Positions 35,001-49,690 of a stretch of DNA of 64,000 nucleotides are shown piece after piece. Both the position numbers and the translations under genes were made by a program. This DNA comes from Phallusia mammillata. Lineage: Eukaryota; Chordata; Ascidiacea; Phlebobranchia; Ascidiidae. The DNA is taken from contig QLIY01000060.1 in NCBI GenBank assembly GCA_003260075.1, positions 1 through 64,000 on the forward strand. The letters are read 5' to 3'. Position 1 is the stretch's first letter. Every line of letters begins with the position of its first letter. Below the pieces are notes generated by a model. It saw nothing but the letters and a program-made list of their open reading frames with translations. It had not been told where the DNA came from and ran no database searches.

Positions 35001-38000
35001 AAATAACTGTCAAACATTTTTTACAGATCCCTGTCGTGCAAGTCCGTGTCCACCTGGACAGATTTGTCGTCGAAATGGTTTCAGTCATACATGTCAGCCT
35101 GACGATGCTGATACTTGCTTGGGTACAGTTTGTTTGAACCAGGCACAATGCTTTATAGAACAAGGTAACTTTATCTGTTAAAGCAAATGAATCAATCCGT
35201 CCACAAATTAGGGGTTCCTAAACCCTGTCCAAAGCGGAAGAATTTACAACAAACAAAGTTTGTTAAATACTGGTAAATGGCGTAAAAAGCACATTCAGTT
35301 TATTTAAATTAACAGTAAAACTGGGATAGAGTTAGGGACGAAATGTAGGGTTTCTAAGTTGTTGTTTTTTTGCAAATCTTATAAGCCCCAATCGTCAGTA
35401 TTTTCACATAATTTAACTTTAAAATATTCTTTATTGCTTATTGCGCCATCTATCGTTATTTAGCACATATTCTGTTGTGAGTTCTTACGCAAGTAGAATT
35501 TTCAAACAACGATCCATTAACATTAAGCGCCTAATTGCAACAATAACCCTACACTACATGTTAAACTATGATAAAATTTGACAACTCTATGAATATTCGT
35601 AAGTAATTAATCCAAAATGTTGATTTATACAGGTATGCCGAAGTGTCAATGTACTCCGGGTTACGTCGGTGACTCCTGTCAGGCCAGATGTCCACGGTGT
35701 TCAGCGAAACATTTCTGTCTATTCGAAAACCAGCGCGCCGTCTGCAAGTGTAGATCTGGCACCGGTCCAAACTGCGACCCGGTTACGAGTCCGTGTAGCC
35801 TAGTGAAGTGCATCAACAACGGCCAGTGTGTTGTAAACAGCGTCGGGTTTGCGTTTTGCAGATGTCCATTGGGTTATCAAGGGACTGTGTGTGAGATTTC
35901 TCCATGCAGAAACCACCCCTGCAGGTAAAGACTGTGAAAATATTATTTTAGATTAATTTGGCTTAAGATAAATTTTTTTGTCATAGAAACGGAGGCACTT
36001 GTGTGGTTAATAGCAGTCGGAAACCATACTGTGTCTGTTCCTTGCATTTCGAGGGAGAACACTGCGACAAGCGTAGTGACTGTACTGGAAAGGTTTGCAG
36101 GTACTCATATACAGTGTAGCAGCGGTTCCACCAAATTCCTTTGTTTGTTGGTTGAAGTATTTGCGAAGCTACGATTCCTATGCCAAGAGAGCAGCGAAAT
36201 TGGCTGGTTTCAATCTCCACTAAACAGACTGTTTGTTTTCCAGAAACGGCGGTTATTGCGAGATGCTAAGCAACGTTGCAGTGTGCAGGTGCATGCCAAT
36301 GTACTTCGGCCGCGACTGCGGCGAGTCTCGCTGTGACACGCGCCACTTCAGGTGATTGTTATTAGATTGTAAACAGTGTGTATTGTAATTGTGCCAAGTT
36401 GGATGATCAACATATATATAAGAAACCATATATGTGTTTTTAAAACCACGTTTCTCAGAAGGTCTGAAAATTTGTTAAGTATTGACCAGTTTTGGAGCTG
36501 TCAGCAGTAGCATAGAATTTAAAACCAATTTAGTCAAACCATTGGTAAGCTATAGAACATTCCATAATTTGAAACCAGTGCAATGAATAAAACGCACGCT
36601 ATCCATGAAAACAAGCACTTGCTTTGGCGGTAAAAATAACCACGCCAAAGATTTGGCTTCCTAGCTGTCTCTTATTAGTTGCTGCACAAATTACAGTAAA
36701 ACTTTGGTTCAAATTAAGGCACGACTATTTTTATTTGCAACTTAAACCCCTGGTTACCCTACAGATGTTTTAACGGTGGTGTATGTGAGCTTACCAACGG
36801 TCATCTCCCGACCCGCTGCCGATGTCCACCTCAATGGAAAGGGGTCACCTGTCAGCTGTCCACCTGCCAAGGCTACTGCTATAATGGCGGAACTTGTGGA
36901 ATTATCGGCGGCCGCCCATCGTGCTCTTGCCCACCAGACTACACAGGGGACAGATGTCAAACCGAAACACCCGATGTCGACCCCTGTACACCCTTCTATT
37001 GCCAAAATGGTGGAACGTGCATAAGTTTTGGGTCACCAAGGTATTGAAATTATTAACTTCATAGAGCTCTTCTGGCAATTGTATTTGCATTTGTAACAAT
37101 TGCCCGAAGAGCTCCAAAATGTTGGTATTATGCCTGTCAGTGACAGCTTATATTCGCATGGAAATTATTTTGTTATTTCTAATTGGCAAACCTATATAGC
37201 TGTTTGTGTGCACAAGTCCAGTTTAGACTGCAATACTTCTTTGAAACGTACCTATGTCCTGTTGAGTTTATCACTGCACCAATTCAATACCTGTTCTATA
37301 AACTACCTATATTGCAACCTCTTATATGTAATATTACAGTTTTAATCCTGCGCACAAGCTGTTGAGTAGGACAACATTTTAAACGTTGTTTATATGTTAC
37401 TCTGTACTTTGTAGAGTTCCAAGCTGTATTTGTGGCCCAAACTTTACCGGATCAAGATGCGAAAACACTCTGTGCACTCCACCCTGCACGAACGGAGGAA
37501 CATGCCTCATCACATCCACGTAAGGCACATGTTTCTGGCGATGACTGTTAGTGTCTAAGTGGCAAATAGGGGAACAAAATGACAATAAACGCGAAAGTAT
37601 AGTGAATAGTGATCCTTACAGGACGTAACTGAGAATGGCAAATATTTTCACTTAACAATATCAGACGCCCCAACAAAGAGTATGGTCATTGACGATCACT
37701 GTTTATGACAATAAATATGTAAGAATGGAAAATATTTTCCAAGTATCATTGATTGATTCTCTTGAAAATGCTTTCCATTGTCCGTTGGAGAGTCTGATAT
37801 TGTTCAATATAATCACTCTCAGTTCATTATAGGACATAACTTGACCTGCTCTTTCAAAGTACAGCACTAATAGGCGCGGAATTAAGAAAATTGTGACCGG
37901 AACCGCCAAACAAATTCTTAGAACTTTAAGTATTTTAGCTGAAATTGACGTGAAAAGTTTTCATCACTCATAAAGAGTGTTTTTCCCGATAAGAACTTAA

Positions 38001-41000
38001 AAAGAAAACCCACAACTATAGCAACAGGCCGAAAATGACTTGACATTACCATTTCAACTGTATTGGTTTGCTGTTCGACAATACCCGGGGTTGATCTGGC
38101 GATTCTTTGTGCTTTTGTAGGGGAAATGTTTGCGAGTGTGTGTTCGGTAGATATGGGCGCGGATGTGAATTCACCCCTTGTGACCACGGGTATTGTCAGA
38201 ACGGCGCCACTTGCGTGGAACGACATGTTGCTAACATGTGAGTCTCCATCCTATCTCGTTGTGTTGCTGTTATATCTCGTTCTAACATATTTCCATGCAT
38301 TATTTTTTTTCGCAGACTGCTACCAGAGTGCCAGTGTCCTGTTGGGTTCACAGGAGATTCATGCGGTGAGTGGAACTGTTAAACAGTGGTTCCTAGTAAA
38401 ACTAAAACTTGAGGGGAGGCATTACTTTAATTTATACATGCGGTTTGTAAACAGACACTGTAGGTCTGGGAATATACCCAGTAAACTTGACTACCTCTGT
38501 ATAGTTTTGCATCTACTATGTGGGAGGAGTGAGAATGTATTGGATTGTTAAGTGAGGGATTCGTCGAATTAAGGTGGGAATCGCCTGGTTAAAACTTGCT
38601 TACTATTTTAATTAGCGTTTAGACATGGCAGCACAGATATAACGATCTCAACAGCAGCGTTTCGCATTCTTGCATTGTTTGGCCATATCTAAACCCTAAT
38701 CTGCAGCAGTACAAATAAACACTAGGTTATGTTGCCATCAAGCTCTCGCGTATTAATAAAGTAACACACACTTTGGTTGATTTGCAGAAATCCCTACCCC
38801 GCCTACACCAGACCCTTGCAACCCCAACCCGTGTCTGTCCCCTTGCCAATGTTATCCGTCCTGCAAACACGATCAGGGTTATGTTTGCGAAAGCGTCGAT
38901 GGACTGCTGGGCAAGACATGTAACATTCGTAAGTGATATGCTTGATCATTAAATACAGCTTGCCACATTTGAACTTGAACTTACCATTATGTTTCTTTTC
39001 CACAGCAAAGCCAAATCTTTTGTGTCCCCCCCCCCCTGGGAATATACCCAGGGAACTTGACTACCTCTGTATAGTTTAGCATCTACTGTGTGGTCTATTG
39101 GGGAGGAATGAGAATTTATTGAATTGTTATGTGAGAGATTCGTCGAATTAAGTTGGGAATCACTGCGTTAAACTTGCTTGCGAGCATCGCTTCGCTTGCA
39201 TTGTTTGGTGGTGTCTCAACGCTAACTTGCAGCAGTGTATAAAAAACATAGGTTGTGTCTCCATTGGAGCACTCACATAAAAATAGCGTATCACAACACT
39301 TTTGATTGATTTGCAGAAGTCCCTACCCCGCCTACACCGGACCCTTGCAACCCCAACCCCTGTCTGTCTCCTTGTCAGTGTTATCCATCCAGCAAACACG
39401 ATCAGGGCTATGTTTGTGAAAGTGTCGACGGACTGCTGGGAAAGACCTGTAACATCCGTAAGTGATATGCTTGATCATTAAATACAGCTTGCCACATTTG
39501 AAACTTGAACTTACAATTCTGTTTCTTTTTCACAGCAAAGCCAAACCTTTTGTGCGAGCAGTCCCAAATTTCCATTAGTATATCCGATGTTCTCTTCCAG
39601 GAGTTTGGAGGCGCCAAGGTCGACGACGCTTTTTTTTACTTCGGACCCAACGAAAATTTTCAGCCTCCTGAAGTTTGTAAAGCCACAGGTTACGTTTGTT
39701 TTTCTCTTACGTGTTTTTTATGAAAAATATGTTAAACACACGTCGCAAAACATTCTAATTTTACTAAAGTCTGTCCCTTACTATATCTTTAAATGTAACC
39801 AACTGAAGCAAATTTAGAACAAGGGCTAGATTAACCACAATGTAATAGGAGCACGTGCTTAGTGTTAGTGCAACAAAAAATGAGGCAGAAGACAAATTTA
39901 TCAAATCTGATGTACCAGTAATACAACTTAGTCTTGTATTAAAATGTGTTGCAACAATACAACAACAAATTTGAACTTTAGGCTCGCTTTACTTCACTCA
40001 CTAGCCATTCGTGGATTAGTAAGTGTTCGGGACATCTACATTATAACATTGCCGACCAATGCGACCGTGTAACCCCCCCCCCATCCGGTGACGTCATCGT
40101 ACGTAATAAGATCTGGTTCAATATTAACGCCGGAATGATTGGAGGGCTCTTTGACATGCCCATTCCAGTCCTGCAGTTCGAATGTGTTTATGCAACAGAT
40201 TTCACCGTCAGCACATCTATTCGACCAGTGTAAGTGAAAATTGTTAAGAAACTATTCGGTTAATTGCATAAAAAAGCTCAGTAGTGGTTATGCGATTAAC
40301 CGGATTCTTCGGTACCTCTTAAATGGTTTTGGATACTTTAAGCGTTAATTTACTTTCAACAACAAAAGGATTTACTGCCCCCCCCCCCATCCGGTGACGT
40401 CATCGTACGTAATAAGATCTGGTTCAATATTAACGCTGGGATGATTGGAGGGCTCTTTGACATGCCCATTCCTGTCCTGCAGTTCGAGTGTGTTTATGCA
40501 ACAGATTTCACCGTCAGTACATCGATTCGACCAGTGTAAGTGAAAATTGTTAAGAAATTATTCGGTTAATTGCATAAAAAGCTCCGAAGTGGTTATGCGA
40601 ATAACCGGATTTTTCTGTACTGCTTAAAAGGTTTTGGATACTTTGAGCGTTAATTTTTTTTCAACAACAAAGGATTTTGCCAGTTGTATTCTTCTTACTA
40701 CAGTATTTTCCAAAACCCCGGGCTTAATGCTATTAGCCACTGAATTTGTTTATAAATTACTTTTTCTAGCGGGGGTGCACATGATAGATTTGTTTTCTAC
40801 CAGTAAAATAAATAACTTTTATAGCCTAACTTTTTATAGATATTTATCTACTCATCATAACAAATAAATCCATTAAAATTTGCCCATTCTCGTCTAAAAA
40901 CTACTGGTTATAGTAACAACACCTTGATTTTGAGCCCTTTACTGATCTTAACGCGTTCTCCGCAGAGTGGACAAGATTGACAAATCGTTGAACGGGACTT

Positions 41001-44000
41001 ACATGAAACGTTTCTCTGGCAACTTCAAATTGTGCAAAGAAGTGAAGACCTGCATGGAGACCTGTCCACCATCTCTCACAGTAAACCCAGGAGACACCTA
41101 TACTGTTGGACAGTTCATTGGCATTATTATTTCACCAGACCCGGCACTTCTAGTAAGTTTTGAGACATTCTGTAGACTATAGCTATAGGAGTTTAAATCT
41201 GTACATTGTAATATCGATTGGCAAAACCTTAAGAGAAGTAAAACTGTTCCAAAAATAGGAAACACGTATTCCTGAGATATAATTTGGTATTTTATAAAAC
41301 GTGGTAATAGTTAAATTTCTTACTGTACACAAACATCAATTTAATAACAAAAAATAACTGTTTGTTCTCTTACAAAGACTCCAGGCAAGCGTGCTGCCGT
41401 ACATCGTCTATTCATGTCGTGTGCGGACGGTCTCTTGTCCGTTCCGGTGGTCAACGTTGTGAGCAACGGATGTCCACCAAACGTTCTTCCAACAATCGTC
41501 AAACAACATTCCACGTCCACTTGTCTCTACTTTCAAATTCCTCGAGTCCACCAGTGCGAAATCGTCTTCTTTCATGCCCACCTGCTCATATGCGACGAAT
41601 CTGAATTAGAGGTAATTTCAAATGTCAGCAAAAGGTGTCCGGGTCAATTGGAGAGCTCCGCGAAAAGACACTTTGTGAAGTTTTTTAATGAAACAGATTG
41701 GCTAAAAGTATTGGTAAGCTGTATCATCACGTAAAAAAGTCAAAATGATGTTCTATTTATGATAATAGAGTAAACGTTGAATCGATGGACTCGGTTTTGG
41801 CATGAGTTTTGTGTTCCTGTCTTAGTTTACAAACCTTTTTGATCATAGTTTTTGATCAATACCCAATTAAGTCGGCCTCTTGAGAATTTCAAAGTCGCAA
41901 AACATAAGCTAGAAAAAACTTTACGGCTGGTGCCCAACCAATCCCCCCCCCCCCTAAATTTGTTTTACAAATTACTTTTTTTAGCAGCAGGGGTGCATGG
42001 TAGATATGTTTTCTGCCAGACAATAAATAACTTATAGTCCCTGATGACCGTCACAATGTGACCACTCGCTTTTGAAAACATCTAACATGAGTTTAGAATA
42101 TTTATCTAAACTTACTCATCATTACAATAAATCCACCCCTTCTCGTCCGAAAACTATTGGTTACAGTAACAACACCTTCCATTTCCAGCCCTTGACTGAT
42201 CTTAATGCGTTTTCCTTCTCCGCAGAGTGGACAAGATAGACAAATCACTGAACGGAACGTATATGAAACGTTTTTCTGGCAACTTCAAGTTGTGCAAAGA
42301 AGTGAAGACCTGTATGGAGACTTGTCCACCCTCTCTTACAGTCAACCCAGGAGATACATACACTGTTGGACAGTTCATCGGCATCATTATTTCACCAGAT
42401 CCGGCACTTCTGGTAAGTTTGAAATATTCTCTAGACCATGTAAAAGCATAGTCTAGACCAGCTATAGGAGTATACATCTGTACATTGTAATATCGAATGA
42501 TAAACGCTTAAGAAAAGTAAACTTGTTCAAAACTGAGTGAACACGTATTCCTGGCAAATATTTTGATATTTAAACGTGATAATAGTTAAATTTCTTACTG
42601 TACACAAGCATCAATTTAATAGCCGTACATTACTTATTCCAGTTTTAGTAGAGTGGGATCATAAAATACAAAAAATAACTTTTTGTTATTTTACAAAGAC
42701 TCCAGGCAAGCGTGCTGCCGTTCATCGTCTATTTANCGTGCTGCCGTACATCGTCTATTTATGTCGTGTGCGGACGGTCTCTTGTCCGTTCCGGTGGTCA
42801 ACGTTGTGAGCAACGGATGTCCACCAAACGTTCTTCCAACAATCGTCAAACAACATTCCACGTCCACTTGTCTCTACTTTCAAATTCCTCGAGTCCACCA
42901 GTGCGAAATCGTCTTCTTTCATGCCCACCTGATCATATGCGACGAATCTGAATTAGAGGTAATTTCCAATGTCAGTAAAGCGTGTCCGGATCAATTGGAG
43001 AGCTCCGCGAAAAACACTTTGTGAAGTCTTTTAATGAAACAGATTGCTGTATCATCACGTAAAAAGTCAAAATGATGTTTTATTTATGATAATAGAATAC
43101 GCGTTGAATCGATGGTTTTGGCAATAGTTTTGTGTTCCTGTCTTAGTTTACGAACCGGTTAGATCATAGCACGGCCTATTAAAGGCACATTTCCCAATTA
43201 AGCCCGCCTCTTGAGAATTTCGATATGGCAACGCATAGGCTAAAAAAACTTTAATGTGGAGGTATTCTTATCCACGAAAGGAGTCTGTTCCTGGTTGGTG
43301 TCCCAACCAACAGAGTCACAGGCTTCATGACATGGATGATGATCCCAGTAATTCATATTTGTTCATCTCGCTGACAAACCTATGTGGTTCTAGCCATATG
43401 CAAGGGACATATTTTTACTCTTTGTTCCAGTACTGTTCTACCACCGGACTTCAGAGCAAATGTCCAAATCCTAACAGAAGACGTCGAGCTGTAGTCGATA
43501 TAGATCAGGAGGACGTGGTGGGTCCGATCTTCCTTCATGATGTTCCATCGGATCAAATTATCCTCAACCAAATTCCTGAGCTTCCATTCGAGATGGAGAG
43601 CTTCCCAGGTGTGCAAACGCAATTTTATGATTAATAACTGAATTCATTTAACGGTACAACCTGTTTTGATTGTTGTCCTTCAGTTGTACAACCATATGCT
43701 ACTAAACGCTGTCTAGCAATGAGCTGAGTACGAAGGTATCCAGGTTTTCTAAGGATATTACCATGTTTTTGGCGGAGGGTTAAAAAACTCCCTAAGTAAT
43801 ATTAGTTTTACGAGATTGTTTTGAAGAAACAGACATTTTTTTCCTTTAACAGCAGTCTTAAAGAGGCAAAAAAGAAAAACTTTAGAACGTTTAGAATAAA
43901 CTCTTTAAATTCACTGAAGGGTTTCAATAAACAGTGGCTCATCAATTTTCTGCGTTACCTCTGTATTACATAAAATGTTTGTAGACAAGACTTTACCTGT

Positions 44001-44206
44001 AAAATTACTTTCAAAAAAAACTTACTGACCTACCTTTTCCAGATGCACCAGTTGCTCCAGCTGATGACGTCAACGTGCACGGCAGCAGCTTCAAGTCCCG
44101 CGACCTGCTTATCATCCTTGGTTCCTTATCATTCGTTGTACTTTCGTTGAGCGCCTTCGTTTCAATTAAGTTTTACCATTCTTACCGTAAGAACGCCCAT
44201 GTTTGA
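32043..44206 (+). CDS. VWA-EGF-ZP transmembrane protein, vitelline-coat-like
   Basis: Exons: 32043-32047, 32117-32202, 32725-32865, 32966-33108, 33308-33499, 34288-34532, 34847-34968, 35027-35164, 35633-35924, 35987-36100, 36244-36351, 36765-37040, 37415-37519, 38121-38237, 38316-38365, 39317-39457 (alternate copy 38788-38928), 39536-39688, about 40005-40068 plus 40083-40229, 40966-41152 or 42226-42412, 41378-41611 or 42699-42958, 43431-43608, 44043-44206; roughly 1,130 aa. Order of domains: signal peptide (MSYLVFLFVFLVSGVFA), acidic linker, VWA domain (about 130-270), about twelve EGF-like units, ZP module (from LLCEQSQ), furin-type site RRRR, and a TM helix near the C-terminus (LLIILGSLSFVVLSL). 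EGF repeats plus ZP plus furin site plus TM is the plan of ascidian vitelline-coat precursors (Halocynthia HrVC120/HrVC70), so an egg-coat role is inferred. The VWA MIDAS residues are absent. One ZP exon is interrupted by a C tract. Confidence 0.85.
32348..32557. mobile_element. Foldback MITE-like element
   Basis: ATGATGAAAATAAC at the left and GTTATTTTCATCAT at the right are inverted complements, and inner AGACGTAAAAA matches TTTTTACGTCT. About 210 bp, in the second intron of the ZP gene. No coding capacity. Confidence 0.65.
33285..33304. repeat. (AT)n microsatellite
   Basis: About ten AT repeats just upstream of a VWA-encoding exon, next to its splice acceptor. Confidence 0.8.
33586..33930. 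mobile_element. MITE with roughly 45-bp terminal inverted repeats
   Basis: GCTACTGACGCGGTGC at 33,586 and GCACCGCGTCAGTAGC ending at 33,930 are perfect inverted complements. Complementarity continues through TCCTAGGAGATCCAAAAGTG and CACTTTTGGATCTCCTAGGA. A C10 tract (33,856-33,865) separates two copies of the right end, so one right end is probably surplus. It sits in an intron of the ZP gene. Confidence 0.75.
38466..39560. repeat. Roughly 560-bp tandem copy carrying one EGF-like exon
   Basis: The unit beginning CTGGGAATATACCCAG (38,466) reaches the C tract at 39,026-39,036, where the following exon breaks off after about 20 bases, and restarts after it. It contains exon 38,788-38,928 and its copy 39,317-39,457. 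Both are 141 nt and phase 1-1, so either or both could be spliced in without a frameshift. The copies differ at one Cys/Ser codon. Confidence 0.8.
40389..40535 (+). pseudogene. Second copy of a ZP-domain exon
   Basis: It repeats 40,083-40,229 (GDVIVRNKIWFNI) with a few silent changes. It begins at exactly the same base after the C tract 40,378-40,388 and ends at the same GTAAGT donor. No splice acceptor is present in front of either copy, because the C tract abuts the coding sequence. Confidence 0.75.
40735..43200. repeat. Roughly 1.2-kb tandem copy of the ZP-C exons
   Basis: The segment from about 40,745 to 41,942 restarts after the C tract 41,943-41,954. It holds exons 40,966-41,152 / 42,226-42,412 and 41,378-41,611 / 42,699-42,958. 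The second copy is itself broken by an n at 42,735, around which a 25-bp stretch (CGTGCTGCCGTxCATCGTC) is repeated, so three contigs probably meet here. Confidence 0.8.
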
Positions 44207-45610
44207 GCTCACAGCTCATTTTATCAAGCCCGACTTCGCAAAACCGCAACATGCTCGGTTGACTCGTTTTGTTTGCCGCGTGCATCTATCGTTATTTGCA
44301 TGCTTGTTTTGCGTGTTTTACGAAAAGGGAATAAAAATGAGGCTACGGCTATTGATATCACAACTGTTTCTGGTTTTGACAGCAGGAGAAACTGTTAGAA
44401 AAGGCTGTTGAGTGGAGTTTGAGAAACTAATCAGTAAAAACAGTGAAGTTGATTTCGCTTGGCAAAACATAGCGACACAAAAAAACAATCGCCCAACCCT
44501 AAATAGCTGAGCAACGTTCAACCGTTATGGAGCGCAAAACAGTGAAGGGCACAGTTGTTGGACAATGGCCAAAGGCGCTGCAGCTATATCGTGTTAAGAT
44601 GTCAAAGGCCGCTGCAGCCAGGGGCCCCAATTCTCCAGTTTTAGCGTCTTTGCACTATTAACGACAGTTTTATATGAATGAATATATATGGATCGGGCCT
44701 TCAATTAACAACCAGCGGCCCCATACAACCTAAATCCACCCCTGGTACAGTAAACTGATAGAATTGCGGACTGGGACTGCAAACTTGTTCACGTTGCAAC
44801 GTTTACCTTCACTAGCAAACATCGCGGTTTAAGTCTTTGTTGTACCTCATTTATTTTTATCGTACAAGTCGCCTAAGATTTCTCTGTCAGTTTTGCCTTA
44901 AATTGACATTGTGTACAGAAACTGTAGTTTGTAACCGATTACACTTAAAGCGGACCCGCCAACTTAGAAACGGGAATTTCATACTACTTGCTGAACACAT
45001 GGCCCCGAGCAGTAGTACAGTGTTAACCCTCCAAAAAGTTACATTTCGGTAGCTGTTTCACCTCCATAAAAATTCCCACCAACCAAATGAACTATGCAGA
45101 AAAAAAGCGAAGTTTATTTTTAGGGAATAAAATACATTATAAAGTTCACAAAAAGGCAGCGATTGAGAAAATGTCGAAAATCATAAACAAATATCCTGGT
45201 ATGTGGTTGCAGCAGTACGTGTGACGTCATGGTTACGTCATCTATCGGCGCGATCCTGACAACCACCCTCCGATTTTGGTCGCTTTGACCTGCATGTACA
45301 CAAAATACTCGATTAGTTGTGGGTTATGTAAACCTTTACAAAATATCCCATTAATTGTGGGTTATATAAGCATTGCGTTAAAAACGAAGCTATCAATTTT
45401 GCAGTAGAATTGTCTTTTATTCTATTTGTTAACACGAACTGTAATGTTTGATGATGAAAACAAACAATTGCTACAATTTAACAAACATAACCTTACAAAT
45501 ATAAGAGTAAATTTGTTTTTGTGCCCCATGGCAAAACTTTTGTCGTATTGGGACTTTGGATTACTCTTTTAATTTCAAGCACCTATTTTTAGGTCCCTAA
45601 AAAATCTCAC
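44207..45610. other. Intergenic, convergent 3' ends of the ZP gene and JMJD6
   Basis: A plus-strand AATAAA at 44,330-44,335, about 125 nt past the ZP-gene stop, is a plausible poly(A) signal. The remainder is AT-rich with no coding sequence that I can support. The ORF at 44,199-44,411 is a frame-shifted reading of the last ZP exon and its 3' UTR. Confidence 0.5.
44330..44335 (+). terminator. Candidate poly(A) signal of the ZP gene
   Basis: AATAAA in a GGGAATAAAAATG context about 125 nt downstream of the TGA at 44,204-44,206. Confidence 0.5.
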
Positions 45611-48284
<2,674 letters not shown>

Positions 48285-49369
48285 CTCGATTCTCGGCCTT
48301 ACTGGCAAAAAACGATCGAATTTTTTTTTTCAAATCTAAAAGGTAATCAGTTCCTGCTGGCCCCCCCCCCCAATTCGGGCCGAGCTGCTTTTTTTGCAAT
48401 TCTAATTCGTTTCCGAGACTTATGCGAAGACATTTCGATTCTCGGCCTTACTGGCAAAAAACGATCGAATTTTTTTTTCAAATCTAAAAGGTAATCAGTT
48501 CCTGCTGAGAGCTTTTTGACAGCTACTGGCAACAACTTCAATGCGTTTCGTTTATTTTGTACATTCGCCAAACGTTTGTAAGCGAAACAATAATGAAAAC
48601 GTGAACGTGACTTCCCGATGTCGGATGATGTCTGTGTCAATAATTATACAGTACAATAAAATTTCTTGATATCTATTGCAAATAGGATTCTGAGGTGCAG
48701 TAGTTTTGCAGTGTTTTAGTCATTGAGAAAGTTGAATGCATTTTCATGTTTGCATTCAAATACACTTTTTATTCAATTTTAATGTATTTTCAAACTGACA
48801 GTACAGTTTTTAAATAGAAGTGTTATTTTAACACATTTACATATTTCTGTCCCAGGTCAGCACAGGGAACTGTGTTTTGCAATCTATTGTGGACATGAAT
48901 TTAAATATTTCGGTTCAATGTGTTAAGCTAGCAGTCAGTTTCTTGGTGACAATGGGTTGCATCAATGTAAAATACAGATTTGCCGACAAACTCTTTCATC
49001 AAACATTCCATTGCTGGGTTTCTCACCAGTCGTTTTCTGGAATCTTCTGGTTTTCGCAAAGGTACATTTGTTGGTACTTGGTAGTATCCGGTTTCAACCA
49101 CTTTTTCGGACTCCTTCTGTACATTTTCGTTGACAGTCGGAATAAACCACATCGATGTTTCCGGATTTATATCTTCCGCGTATCCGCAAGTTGACGGCGG
49201 AGTCGACTCAATGAATTTTGGCGGGAATTTATTTGCTGTCGCAGCAGCTCGCATTGGGGACATGGTTCTGTTTCTCTGTAATCTTTTCTGGCACTTACAC
49301 ACCTTTTTAGCTTCGGTCCGTAGTTTTCTGCAGTGCAATAAGGTACATTATAGCTGCTGTAATGCTTGT

Positions 49370-49690
49370 TTTGTTTATATCATTTTAAAAGAAAATACGT
49401 TTAACATAGGCCTACTTGACAAAGGTTTAATTCCTATTTCTAGCAGGTTATAATTTTTAACCGGAAACATCATTCTCTGTAATTATCAGGGCGTAATTAA
49501 GTGCTGCTAAAAGCCCCCCCCCCCTGCTGTAATGCTTGTTTTGTTTATATCATTTTAAAAGAAAATACGTTCAACATAGGCCTACTTGACAAAGGTTTAA
49601 TTCCTATTCAGCAGGTTCTAATTTTTAACCGGAAATATCATTCTTTGTAATTATCAGGGCGTAATTAAGTGCTGCTAAAAAGGCAATTAT
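49370..49690. repeat. Roughly 155-bp tandem copy downstream of the GPCR
   Basis: The unit CTGCTGTAATGCTTGTTTTG ends at the C tract 49,514-49,524 and restarts. The copies differ by a few substitutions and a 2-3-bp indel. Between JMJD6 and the GPCR, 48,500-49,690 otherwise shows no supported gene. Confidence 0.75.
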
